The position numbers were made by a program, and so were the translations under genes. The notes under the pieces were generated by a model. That model was not told where the DNA came from. It made no database searches and saw only the letters and a program-made list of their open reading frames with translations. From CAZPLZ01 sp964587525 (GTDB lineage: Bacteria; Oederibacteriota; CAKKQC01), in the NCBI GenBank assembly GCA_964587525.1, contig CAZPLZ010000077.1, positions 1 to 14,956 on the forward strand: 14,956 nucleotides of DNA, in the 5' to 3' direction. This document shows positions 6,640 through 13,908 of the stretch, one piece after another; position 1 is the first letter of the stretch, and every line of letters begins with the position of its first letter.

Positions 6640-7805
6640 GATGCAGAGCGAGAAAGTTCAACCGCAAGCTTCGCCGCTTCATCGAAACCGGCTGCGGTCG
6701 AAAGTTTAAGGCCTGAGGCGTTTAACAGGCGCATCCCTTCATCCTTGTTGGTTCCCTCGAGCCGCACCACGATGGGAACGGTGGGTTGGATTTCCTTAAA
6801 TGCCTCGATCATTCCCTGTGCGATCACATCGCACCGCATGATGCCACCAAAGATATTGACGAGGACTGCTTTGACTTGAGGATCAGAAAGCAGAAGCTTG
6901 AACGCGGTCACGATGGCGTCCTTGCTGGCGCCGCCACCCACGTCCAGGAAATTGGCCGGCATCCCACCGTGCAGTTTCAGCAGATCGAGTGTGCTCATGG
7001 CCAGACCGGCGCCGTTCACCATGCACCCCACCGAGCCTGTCAGCGCGATGTAACTTAAACCCTTCGCCGCAGCTTCGGCCTCACGGGCGTCCTCCTCCGC
7101 TTCCGCCTGGAGCGTGGCGAGATCTGGCTGGCGTGATAATCCGTTGTCATCCAACCCGACCTTGGCATCGAGCAACAGGAGGTGCTGGTCTTTGGTCACG
7201 ACGAGGGGGTTGATTTCCAGCAGGGAGCAGTCCCGCTGAAGGAAGAAACGAGCGAGATTCTGGAACACCTGGACCCCCTCGCTGAAGAGCGGCCCGGTCA
7301 AGGCTAGAAATTTAGCCACTTCCCTGGCCTGGAAGGGCAGGAGGCCGATCCGGACATCAAACGTCAGTTTAAGCAGTTTGTGGGGCGCCTCGGCAGCCAG
7401 CTTTTCGATTTCCACTCCGCCTTCTGCACTGGCAAGCACCACTGGCTCGCCTGCGGACCGGTCCACCAGGACGCTGAAGTACAGTTCACGAGCCGGCTCG
7501 GCGGCCGGCTCCACCAGGAGTTTCTTAACGATCATGCCCTCTGGGCCGGTTTGGTGTGTGATCAGCGCCTTGCCCAGGAGTGCGCCGGTGACGGCCGCCG
7601 CTTCATCCTGGGTCTTCACCGTGCGCACACCGCCGGCTTTGCCCCGGCCGCCAGCTTTGATCTGGGCTTTGAGCACCCATGGCGGGCCGGCAACACGGGT
7701 CAGCGCCGCATCCAGCTCGTTGAGGTGGCCGATGACCTGGCCCTGGGGAGCCGGCAGCCCGGCGCTGCGCAAGAGCGATTTGGCTTGATACTCGTAGAGA
7801 TTCAT
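6636..7805 (-). CDS. sucC: Succinate-CoA ligase [ADP-forming] subunit beta
   Basis: The 389-residue product is the ATP-grasp partner of SucD and has the normal family length. It starts MNLYEYQAK, the canonical SucC N-terminus, which fixes the start. Visible motifs are the nucleotide-binding GGRGKAGGV (about 53-61), LLEINPLVV with the metal-binding acidic residue (about 196-204), GCMVNGAGLAM, NIFGGIMRCD and RLEGTN near the C-terminus, all conserved in succinyl-CoA synthetase beta chains. There is no Shine-Dalgarno sequence ahead of the ATG, and a TATAAT box lies only 8 nt away, so translation of a leaderless transcript is likely. It forms a two-gene operon with sucD and is divergent from the glycosyltransferase gene. 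Confidence 0.97.
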   Translation of the reverse strand: MNLYEYQAKSLLRSAGLPAPQGQVIGHLNELDAALTRVAGPPWVLKAQIKAGGRGKAGGVRTVKTQDEAAAVTGALLGKALITHQTGPEGMIVKKLLVEPAAEPARELYFSVLVDRSAGEPVVLASAEGGVEIEKLAAEAPHKLLKLTFDVRIGLLPFQAREVAKFLALTGPLFSEGVQVFQNLARFFLQRDCSLLEINPLVVTKDQHLLLLDAKVGLDDNGLSRQPDLATLQAEAEEDAREAEAAAKGLSYIALTGSVGCMVNGAGLAMSTLDLLKLHGGMPANFLDVGGGASKDAIVTAFKLLLSDPQVKAVLVNIFGGIMRCDVIAQGMIEAFKEIQPTVPIVVRLEGTNKDEGMRLLNASGLKLSTAAGFDEAAKLAVELSRSAS

Positions 7806-7813
7806 GACGCCGA

Positions 7814-7819
7814 ATTATA
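7814..7819 (-). promoter_or_regulatory. -10 box of sucCD, placed for a leaderless transcript
   Basis: On the minus strand a perfect TATAAT ends 8 nt before the sucC ATG (7805). Initiation 6-8 nt after a -10 box would put the first RNA base at or within 1-3 nt of the start codon. No purine-rich ribosome site is present between box and start. A good -35 box is not evident 16-18 bp upstream (CCCCCC tract), so an activator or other sigma contact may be needed. Confidence 0.5.
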
Positions 7820-7860
7820 CACCGGGCGGAACTAGGGGGGGTTGATATCATGCTGAGGGT

Positions 7861-10146
7861 ATGACAACCAAGTCGCAAGTTGTCTTAAGCGGTGGCGGGG
7901 TTTTCGCTGCACTGTTTGCCTGCTGGGCGATCCTGGTTGCCCTCAACTATGTGTGGGACCCGCTTCACCTCAAGCGGTTTGCCAATGCCCGCGATGGCAT
8001 GCGCCTTTGGACTCAAGCTCCGGTCACCCTGGACGCCGTGTGGACTGTCCTGCCCGGACATCTGCGCGCGGTGGGGAGTGTGGCGGCCGCGGTGGGGTTG
8101 TCGTGGCTGGCCGGAGCCAGACCAGCTGTGTGGTTTAACGCTGGCCGCGGAGCGGTCAGTGCCTGGGCGGGGCCGCTCCGCCTCGGGTTGGGGATGGGTT
8201 TTGGATCATTGGCCCTGTTCGGAGCCGGCCTCGTGGGACTTTTTACCCCTGGGTTGCTCTATATCGGCGCCGGCGGGTTGGCAGCCGTGGGATGGCGAGT
8301 GGGGCGTCGTAGGGGAGGAGAGGTAGGGAGAGAGGGGGGGCAACTCACCAGTAGCGCGGCTGCCCATCCGCCGTTGACGCCTGGCTGGGTCGTGTCTTTA
8401 GCGGTAGCGCTGGCGGCGGTGTCGGCCGCGGTCAACCTGCTGGGTGCGCTGGCGCCGGAGACCGGGTATGACTCACTGATCCAGCATCTGGCCGACCCCC
8501 GGAACTATCTGGCGGCTCATAAGATCTACTTTAATGATCTTTCGTTTTTGGCTCAGCATCCTGCGGGGATCCAGATGCTGTACGCATTGCTGCTGCCGGC
8601 CGGGGGTGATGCTGCGGCGAAGATTCTGCATGCTGTCTTCGCCGGCATGATCTCCTGGGCTTTCTGGCACTACGCCAGGAGTTTTTTCGGAAGTCGGAAC
8701 GCGACCCTGCTAGCTTGCATGCTCTACCTCACACCGTTCACGGGGATTCTTTCGGCCCGCGCATATATTGACCACGGGCTCACGTTCTACGGCGCCGTGG
8801 CTCTGCTGGCCCCGTGGGGATCCTGGCTGCAGGGGGCGTTCATTGGGCTGGCGATCGGGGCCAAGTATCTTGGAGGGTTTCTGCTCATCGGTTGGGTCAC
8901 GGCTCTGGCTGTGACAGGCTTTAGGCCTGGAGCGTGGCGGGTGGCAGGGGCCGCTTCACTCGTAGCTGGCTGGTGGGGTATTCGTAACTGGTTGAACACC
9001 GGAAATCCAGTGTATCCCTTTGGCTATGCGATTCTGGGTGGCCTTGGCTGGGATGCCACTAGCGCGCACGAGTATGGCGGCGAGCTCTCGATTTACGGGC
9101 AAGTGAAAGGGGTGATGGAGCACCTTGCGATACCGTGGCTCGCCACGGTCCGGGACCGGGGCGCACTTGACGATGGCTCGCTGGGCCCGCTGTATCTGAT
9201 GCTTGCCCCCCTCCTCCTTTTTCTCATCAAAGGAATGAGAAGGGGGGGTGAACACCGGACGCTGCTTGTGCTGACGGCGGTGCTGTGGGGGCTGTGGCTT
9301 GCCTCTCCGCGCCAGGTGCGCTATGCGCTTCAACTGCTGCCCCCGACTCTCGCCGTGCTGGCGTATGGCATGTGGAGGGCACAGAACGTCTGGCCTAGCC
9401 TGTGGCGGTTCGTCATCGCTGGTGCGCTGCTGCCGGCCGCGCTCTTCGTACAGTTCCTGATCTCCTTCGCCGCACTCTACCTGTGGGTGAACCCGCTGTA
9501 TGTGGTTTCCGGGTTGATCCCCCCGATGAGCTATCTCACCCGTATCATGGAGCCACGCGATCCCAAGACCGGCCGCTCGATGTATATGGATCTGGTCCAC
9601 CGCCTCCCCGAGGTTCTTCCAGCGAACGCGCGGACGTACATGCTCGGTGACGCGAAAGTCTACTATCTGCCTGGTCGCTGGGTGGTCAATGCGCTGTTCA
9701 ATCCGCGGCTGCTCGCGCGGCTGATTCGGCAGTCTGAGACACCTGACGGGGTTGCCAGGCGGCTGCGCCAGCGAGGGGTCACGCACGTGCTGTACAACGT
9801 CGGCGGCTCCATTCGCATTGAATACACTCATCATTTATTTCATTGGAACGACAGGGAATTCGCACTGCTCGAGTTGTTCGCCCGCGGCTGGCTCAAGCCA
9901 AAGGCGCGTTATGACAGTTCGGACGGTGAACCCGCGTACCTGCTCTATGAACTCGCCCCCGGCCGGTACCCGGATCCACCGTACCTGCCGGGTTTGGACA
10001 CCCGCCTGGCTCACGTGGAGTCGCTGGTGATCGAGGGCAAGCTTGCTCAGGCCCGGGAGGTCGCGGCGAAGCTACGGCAGGAGTTTCCGTCGTCCCGTTG
10101 GCTGCCGGAACGATTCAAAGAGGCTTGGAAGTTATCGGGCAATTGA
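7861..10146 (+). CDS. Polytopic GT-C type glycosyltransferase (GT39/ArnT-like family)
   Basis: This 761-residue membrane protein has a dozen or so hydrophobic segments between residues 10 and 560, then a soluble C-terminal part. The first large periplasmic loop after the early helices carries YDSLIQHLADPRNYL (about 203-217) and AQHPAGIQMLYALLLP, matching the Asp/His-Pro loop of GT-C enzymes that use polyprenyl-phosphate sugars. RNWLNTGNPVYPF at about 375-387 is also characteristic of this group. The C-terminal domain (about 565-720) has VTHVLYNVGG and ends in a TPR-like helix pair (LAHVESLVIEGKLAQAREVAAKL). It probably transfers a sugar from a lipid carrier to an envelope glycan, lipid or protein; substrate unknown. 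The start lacks a well-spaced ribosome site. Two low-complexity patches (8311-8340 and 9206-9248) lie in loop-coding regions. It heads an operon with the ABC transporter genes. Confidence 0.82.
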   Translation: MTTKSQVVLSGGGVFAALFACWAILVALNYVWDPLHLKRFANARDGMRLWTQAPVTLDAVWTVLPGHLRAVGSVAAAVGLSWLAGARPAVWFNAGRGAVSAWAGPLRLGLGMGFGSLALFGAGLVGLFTPGLLYIGAGGLAAVGWRVGRRRGGEVGREGGQLTSSAAAHPPLTPGWVVSLAVALAAVSAAVNLLGALAPETGYDSLIQHLADPRNYLAAHKIYFNDLSFLAQHPAGIQMLYALLLPAGGDAAAKILHAVFAGMISWAFWHYARSFFGSRNATLLACMLYLTPFTGILSARAYIDHGLTFYGAVALLAPWGSWLQGAFIGLAIGAKYLGGFLLIGWVTALAVTGFRPGAWRVAGAASLVAGWWGIRNWLNTGNPVYPFGYAILGGLGWDATSAHEYGGELSIYGQVKGVMEHLAIPWLATVRDRGALDDGSLGPLYLMLAPLLLFLIKGMRRGGEHRTLLVLTAVLWGLWLASPRQVRYALQLLPPTLAVLAYGMWRAQNVWPSLWRFVIAGALLPAALFVQFLISFAALYLWVNPLYVVSGLIPPMSYLTRIMEPRDPKTGRSMYMDLVHRLPEVLPANARTYMLGDAKVYYLPGRWVVNALFNPRLLARLIRQSETPDGVARRLRQRGVTHVLYNVGGSIRIEYTHHLFHWNDREFALLELFARGWLKPKARYDSSDGEPAYLLYELAPGRYPDPPYLPGLDTRLAHVESLVIEGKLAQAREVAAKLRQEFPSSRWLPERFKEAWKLSGN
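9206..9248 (+). repeat. Hairpin in the glycosyltransferase coding region, possible degenerate repeat copy
   Basis: A C/T-rich arm ending TTCTCAT (9221-9227), a 7-nt loop, and ATGAGAA followed by seven G (9235-9248) can pair over about 14 bp as RNA if G-U pairs are allowed. The C-rich then G-rich plan resembles the three palindromic repeats. It encodes a short basic loop (KGMRRGG) after a hydrophobic segment. It may also be chance. Confidence 0.35.
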
Positions 10147-10158
10147 TACGATACAGCC

Positions 10159-10920
10159 ATGTCCGATCCGGCCTTTGAGCTACAACACGTCAGCAAAACC
10201 TACCACGTGTGGCGCCGTTTGAGGAGAATTCCGAGGATCGGCGTGCAGGGTCTCTCCCTGGCCGTGCCGCGTGGGGTCATTTTCGGAATTTTGGGATTAA
10301 ACGGCGCGGGGAAAACGACGGCGATGAAACTGCTCGTGGGCTTGCTGCGGCCGGACGCCGGAAGCGTTCGCGTTCTGGGCGGCTCGATTCAGGATCCGCA
10401 GATCCGGGCGCGGATTGGGTTCCTCCCGGAGTTGCCGTACTTGCCTCAGCAATTCAACGCGCACGGGTTGTTGAAGTCCTATGGCCTGATGAGCGGTCTG
10501 TCAGGCCTGCATCTGGAAAACCGGATCGCCCGGTCACTTGAGCTGACCGGCCTGGATCCCAGCCGCCAGGAACCACTGCTCTATTTTTCAAAAGGGATGC
10601 GGCAGCGGGTCGCCATGGCCCAGGTCTTGCTGCACGAGCCGGAGGTTATGTTCGTGGATGAGCCCATGTCCGGGCTGGATCCGTTGGGCATCCGCGAGAT
10701 GCGCGAACTGCTGCTGAATCTTAGGAACGGCGGCGTGACGGTGTGCCTGAATTCCCACCAGATCTCGGAGGTCGAGCGGCTCTGTGACCGGGTTGGCGTG
10801 ATGGCGAACGGGCGTTTCGTACGCGAAGGGTCGGTCGGCGAGTTACTGGCGCTCGGGCTCGGAGGAAACCTCGAAGAGGTCATGTTGCAGTTGGTCCGCG
10901 ACGGATCCGCCGCCGCTTAA
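10159..10920 (+). CDS. ABC-2 type transporter ATP-binding protein
   Basis: The 253-residue product is a complete nucleotide-binding domain. Walker A is GLNGAGKTT (46-54), the signature is the FSKGM variant (143-147) common in ABC-2 exporters rather than LSGGQ, Walker B is VMFVDEP (163-169) and the switch His is His200 (NSH). It energises export or another membrane process together with the permease encoded 3 nt downstream. The gene starts 12 nt after the glycosyltransferase stop and clearly belongs to the same operon; no strong ribosome site is seen before its ATG. The subfamily resembles CcmA/NosF/Nat-type ATPases, but the substrate cannot be read from the sequence. Confidence 0.94.
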   Translation: MSDPAFELQHVSKTYHVWRRLRRIPRIGVQGLSLAVPRGVIFGILGLNGAGKTTAMKLLVGLLRPDAGSVRVLGGSIQDPQIRARIGFLPELPYLPQQFNAHGLLKSYGLMSGLSGLHLENRIARSLELTGLDPSRQEPLLYFSKGMRQRVAMAQVLLHEPEVMFVDEPMSGLDPLGIREMRELLLNLRNGGVTVCLNSHQISEVERLCDRVGVMANGRFVREGSVGELLALGLGGNLEEVMLQLVRDGSAAA

Positions 10921-10923
10921 CGA

Positions 10924-11703
10924 ATGACCACCGTTCAACTGCCGCTGCGCTACAGCGTGGCCCTGATCAAGTACAACCTGGCACTCATCCTGCGGAGCCG
11001 GCTGATCGTTTTGCTGTTGGCCTTTGGCGTGGGAGTCGTGGGGTTAAGCATGATCCTGACCTACCTTACGCCAGGGACCGAACGGCGGACATTCTTTAAC
11101 GCGGCGTATCTAGGGCTGGAAGCGCTTGCTATCCTCACCCCTTTGCTGGGTTCCATGGTGCTGCAGATTTTAGAATTCGATCAGCAGACCATCTGGCTTG
11201 TCCTGGTGCGGCCACCCTCCCGGCCTGCCTACCTGTGGGGAAGGTTCTGGGGTTTGGTGTTCGCGTCGTGGTGTGTGCTCGCCGCTGTCGCACTTTTGGT
11301 GGCGGCGCTGGCTTATGTTTCCAAGGCGCTCCCCGAGCCATTCCTCCTGCCGGTGATTTACGCTGCATTCCTGGAAACTTTTGTCATCACCGCCCTGGCC
11401 TGTCTCGTGGCGTTCATCACCTCCTCGTATCTGACCTCGGTGGTGATCATGCTGGGGGTGACGATCCTGGGGTACCTCTCGGGCATGGTGCCCGCCCTTG
11501 CTGATAAAGTGGCCTGGGTGGCCTTGAAGCCCGTTCTGTGGTTGCTGTACTACGTGTTGCCCCATCTGTCGGACTACGCTGTCCGCGATCTTGCTCAGGC
11601 ACCCGAGAGATGGGAACTGGAGTGGTTGGCCGGCTACACGCTCCTCTATGCCGGGGCGGTGTTGCTGCTGTCCATGGGGGTCTTTTCCCGCCGTGAGGTT
11701 TGA
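10924..11703 (+). CDS. ABC-2 type transporter permease
   Basis: The 259-residue product has six hydrophobic segments, at roughly residues 26-48, 62-82, 107-128, 140-165, 170-190 and 235-252, and ends in a short basic tail (SRREV), the normal size and layout for an ABC-2 permease. The Gln/Asp-bearing EFDQQTIWLVLVRP stretch after the second segment, with a following Arg-Pro, is typical of the coupling region of NosY/GldF-like permeases. It begins 3 nt after the ATPase gene and its 3' end overlaps the start of the TPR-like gene. Together the two form one exporter whose cargo is unknown. The neighbouring glycosyltransferase suggests an envelope glycoconjugate, by context only. Confidence 0.88.
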   Translation: MTTVQLPLRYSVALIKYNLALILRSRLIVLLLAFGVGVVGLSMILTYLTPGTERRTFFNAAYLGLEALAILTPLLGSMVLQILEFDQQTIWLVLVRPPSRPAYLWGRFWGLVFASWCVLAAVALLVAALAYVSKALPEPFLLPVIYAAFLETFVITALACLVAFITSSYLTSVVIMLGVTILGYLSGMVPALADKVAWVALKPVLWLLYYVLPHLSDYAVRDLAQAPERWELEWLAGYTLLYAGAVLLLSMGVFSRREV

Positions 11704-12337
11704 ACTCGCAGCCGCAACTGTCTTGCTGGTGGCTTCCGCATGGTTGGGCGATCGGGTTGCCATCCACGCGAACCTTAGGCGGCTGCCGAGCACCGGACCG
11801 GAGCGGTCACTGGGCAGCAGGGTTGCGGAGGGATTAGCCATCCGCAAGGTGGCGGCCGACAAGCAGTGGATCGAGATCTTGCAGTACTGTGGCGACATCT
11901 CGTTTTTACTGGATCGAGGTGAGAAGCTGTACGCAAAAGCCGACCGGGCCACGGATATGGATCCCAAGTTTGTGCACTGTTATAAGTTCTGTGGCTCCAT
12001 GCTGATGTGGCAGTGCGACCGGCCAGTTGAAGCGGCTGGGGTCTTGAAAAAGGGGATCGCCTTCAATCCGGAGGATGACTGGCTCAAGCTGTATCTGGCG
12101 GCGATTACGTACCGCCGGATGAGCGATCTTGCGTCAGAAATCGCCGTCCTGGAGCAACTGGCGGTTCTCCCCAACGCGCCGTTCATGCTGCGGCGCATCT
12201 TGGCACATGCTTACGCTAAGCAGGGCCGCATCTGGCATGCAGCTGCTATCTGCAAATTGGTGCTTAAAACCTCCGCAGAACCTCGTGAACGCCGTTGGGC
12301 AGCAGCCAAACTTGCTTTGTATTCCTTAAAGAACTAG
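11693..12337 (+). CDS. Membrane-anchored TPR-like helical repeat protein
   Basis: From the GTG at 11693 the product has 214 residues. That start gives a clean N-terminal hydrophobic anchor or signal (MRFELAAATVLLVASAWLG) and an 11-nt overlap with the permease stop. The frame is open further upstream to 11591, but that part is a Cys/Pro/Trp-rich shadow of the permease gene. The rest is helical with TPR-like spacing: LYAKADRATDMDPKFVHCYKF, VEAAGVLKKGIAFNPEDDWL and HAYAKQGRIWHAAAICKL (each shown in part). Such proteins usually act as scaffolds. As the last gene of the glycosyltransferase-ABC operon it may assemble that machinery at the periplasmic face of the inner membrane. No enzymatic motif is visible. 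Confidence 0.75.
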   Translation: MRFELAAATVLLVASAWLGDRVAIHANLRRLPSTGPERSLGSRVAEGLAIRKVAADKQWIEILQYCGDISFLLDRGEKLYAKADRATDMDPKFVHCYKFCGSMLMWQCDRPVEAAGVLKKGIAFNPEDDWLKLYLAAITYRRMSDLASEIAVLEQLAVLPNAPFMLRRILAHAYAKQGRIWHAAAICKLVLKTSAEPRERRWAAAKLALYSLKN

Positions 12338-12362
12338 CCGTCAAGTCCTACGGCCGGTGCCA

Positions 12363-12418
12363 CCCCCTCTCCCTTGTCCCTCTCCCCCCGAAGGGGGGAG
12401 AGGGTAGGGTGAGGGGGG
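12363..12418. repeat. GC-rich palindromic repeat (REP-like), intergenic copy
   Basis: The perfect inner stem CCCTCTCCCCCC (12378-12389), loop GAA, and GGGGGGAGAGGG (12393-12404) is extended by an imperfect outer stem (CCCCCTCTCCCT with AGGGTGAGGGGG). It follows the TPR-like gene and could act as its transcription end or as an mRNA stabiliser, but it has no T tract. Closely related copies lie at 2806-2850 and 14918-14956. The form resembles REP/BIME elements mobilised by RAYT transposases; no such transposase is in the window. The rest of the gap 12338-12546 is an AT-rich stretch with the promoter of the next gene. Confidence 0.85.
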
Positions 12419-12499
12419 CGAGTCTGCGAACCTAAATTGATGGAAGCTTAAGGAAAAAATAGAGGCACGGGACAAAAATTCAATAAAATCAGGCTAAAC

Positions 12500-12527
12500 T
12501 TGACTTAGAGCAAGAATTTGATATAGT
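12500..12527 (+). promoter_or_regulatory. Sigma70-type promoter of the second PorV-like gene
   Basis: TTGACT (12500-12505) and TATAGT (12522-12527) match the -35 and -10 consensus at 5 of 6 bases each, with a 16-bp spacer. They lie in a conspicuously AT-rich island (about 12429-12546) in otherwise GC-rich DNA. Transcription should start near 12534, giving a leader of about 13 nt that contains AGGG 10 nt before the ATG. Confidence 0.68.
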
Positions 12528-12546
12528 TATATAGGGAAATAGGAGT

Positions 12547-13533
12547 ATGATACCGCCTACTCGAAATTTCTCAATCCTGATGACGTTTATAATTTCAATG
12601 ATTTCAAGCCCTTTAGCCTATGCTGGTGGTCCTGGCTCCACCGCTGCCGTCTTTTTGAAGCTTCCGACCGGTGCGAGGGCCATTGGAATGGGGGAGGCAT
12701 ACGTAGCGGTCGGCGATGATGTGCAATCGATTGCTTGGAACCCGGCAGGCTTGGCGCGGCTCAATCAGAAGCAGGTTACCTTTATGCACTCTGAGTGGTT
12801 CCAGGGCATCAGCTATGAGTCATTGGGGTATGCACAACCGCTGGGGGGCTTCCTCTTTGTTGGCGGCGCTATCGACAGGGTGGACAGCGGCTCAATCCAG
12901 AAGACGCGGTTTACTGATTCCGCCGGTACGACCGGAGGTCCGGAAAACTTCGGCTTCGAGTCCATTGGAACATTTTCGGTGAGCACCTACGTGCTGACGG
13001 CGGCTGGTGCGGTGGATGTGAGCGGCTTGCGCTGGATCCCCATTCCGAATCTGCAAGCGGGTATGAACCTCCGGGTGTTCCTGGAAAAAATTGATGTAGC
13101 ATCCACGGTGAGCGCGGTCATGGATCTCGGTGGGCTCTGGACACCGGAGGCGCTTCCCAACTTCACGGGGGCGCTCGTGGCCCAGAATTTGGGTCCGACC
13201 GTGAGCGGGAGTATTCCGCCGATTACGTTTCGCGGTGGCGCTGCGTACCGCTGGATGAACCGCAGCCTGGTCACCGCGCTGGATGTTTTATGGGCCGTTG
13301 ACAGCGGTCCCCGGGTCTCCGGCGGGGCTGAGTTCTGGTACAAGAATCTCATCGCCATGCGGGGGGGCTATCGGTTCGAGGGTTCGGATCCTAATGAATT
13401 AGACGGCGGCTTTTTGGGTGGGTTGTCGTTGGGGACGGGGTTTCGCTACCAGATCGTGCAAGTGGATTATGCGTTCGCCTCGCTAGGTTTTCTGGGGGCG
13501 GCGCATCGTCTGTCGTTAACCGTGAGTTTTTGA
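12547..13533 (+). CDS. PorV/PorQ-family outer-membrane beta-barrel protein
   Basis: The 328-residue product has a signal peptide (residues 1-26, ending AYA), then a textbook PorV/PorQ signature: GARAIGMGEAYVAV (42-55), DDVQSIAWNPAGLA (57-70). The rest is Gly- and aromatic-rich beta-strand sequence ending in LSLTVSF, with the terminal Phe expected of an outer-membrane barrel. Unlike the paralogue at 322-1629 it has no FlgD-like domain and keeps the family's usual length. PorV members shuttle or anchor cargo with C-terminal sorting domains in type IX secretion; in other phyla the role is open. The gene has its own promoter, and the HU gene follows after 33 nt, probably on the same transcript. 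An ATG at residue 12 is an alternative start but would lose the basic n-region of the signal peptide. Confidence 0.88.
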   Translation: MIPPTRNFSILMTFIISMISSPLAYAGGPGSTAAVFLKLPTGARAIGMGEAYVAVGDDVQSIAWNPAGLARLNQKQVTFMHSEWFQGISYESLGYAQPLGGFLFVGGAIDRVDSGSIQKTRFTDSAGTTGGPENFGFESIGTFSVSTYVLTAAGAVDVSGLRWIPIPNLQAGMNLRVFLEKIDVASTVSAVMDLGGLWTPEALPNFTGALVAQNLGPTVSGSIPPITFRGGAAYRWMNRSLVTALDVLWAVDSGPRVSGGAEFWYKNLIAMRGGYRFEGSDPNELDGGFLGGLSLGTGFRYQIVQVDYAFASLGFLGAAHRLSLTVSF

Positions 13534-13566
13534 CCTATAACCAGATCACAAGGGAGGAACTGAGCT

Positions 13567-13842
13567 TTGAAAAAGTCGGAGTTGCTGACCAAGATCGCAA
13601 CCAAACTGGATGTGAAGCGCCGGGAGGTGGAGAATACCATCGACTCCTTCATTGAGGTGCTGTGCGAAGGACTGCGCAAAGAGCAGAAGGTGAATGTGGC
13701 GGGGCTGGGGATCTGGTCGGTCCGTGACCGGAAAGCCCGGACCGCGCGCAATCCGAAGACCGGCGAAACGGTGTATGTCCCGGCGAAGAAGGTTGTGAAG
13801 TTCCGGGTGAGCAAGGACATGAAGACGTCTGTGCTGGGGTAG
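13567..13842 (+). CDS. HU/IHF-family DNA-binding protein
   Basis: The 91-residue product matches the family length and plan: MKKSELLTKIATKLDV at the N-terminus, a GLGIWSVRDRKARTARNPKTGE arm (key part GLGIW, then RNPKTGE), and the C-terminal VPAKKVVKFRVSKDMK. RNPKTGE with the following strand and the Pro of VPAKK are conserved in the DNA-bending beta arm. It binds and bends DNA as a dimer in the nucleoid. Translation starts at TTG; this is set by the family N-terminus and by a strong AGGGAGG ribosome site 9-10 nt upstream. It lies 33 nt after the PorV-like gene and is followed by a hairpin terminator. Confidence 0.95.
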   Translation: MKKSELLTKIATKLDVKRREVENTIDSFIEVLCEGLRKEQKVNVAGLGIWSVRDRKARTARNPKTGETVYVPAKKVVKFRVSKDMKTSVLG

Positions 13843-13869
13843 GAGAAGCGAAAAGGGTTCAGTCCCTAA

Positions 13870-13905
13870 GCGAGCGGGGCGCGGTATGTGCCCCGCTCGC
13901 GTTTT
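13870..13905 (+). terminator. Rho-independent terminator after the HU gene
   Basis: A perfect 11-bp stem, GCGAGCGGGGC (13870-13880) with GCCCCGCTCGC (13890-13900), encloses a 9-nt loop and is followed by GTTTTAT. This fits an intrinsic terminator 27 nt after the HU stop. Because the T run is short and the WYL gene begins here, it may terminate only partly or act as a regulatory hairpin for that gene. Confidence 0.75.
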
Positions 13906-13908
13906 ATC

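Noticed and set aside
8956..9834. Long minus-strand open frame opposite the glycosyltransferase gene
   Set aside because: Composition is rich in Arg, Gln, Pro and His with no domain; it is a shadow of the membrane protein gene.
11170..11967. Minus-strand open frame opposite the permease
   Set aside because: No recognisable motif, and it is antisense to a well-formed ABC permease and TPR-like gene.
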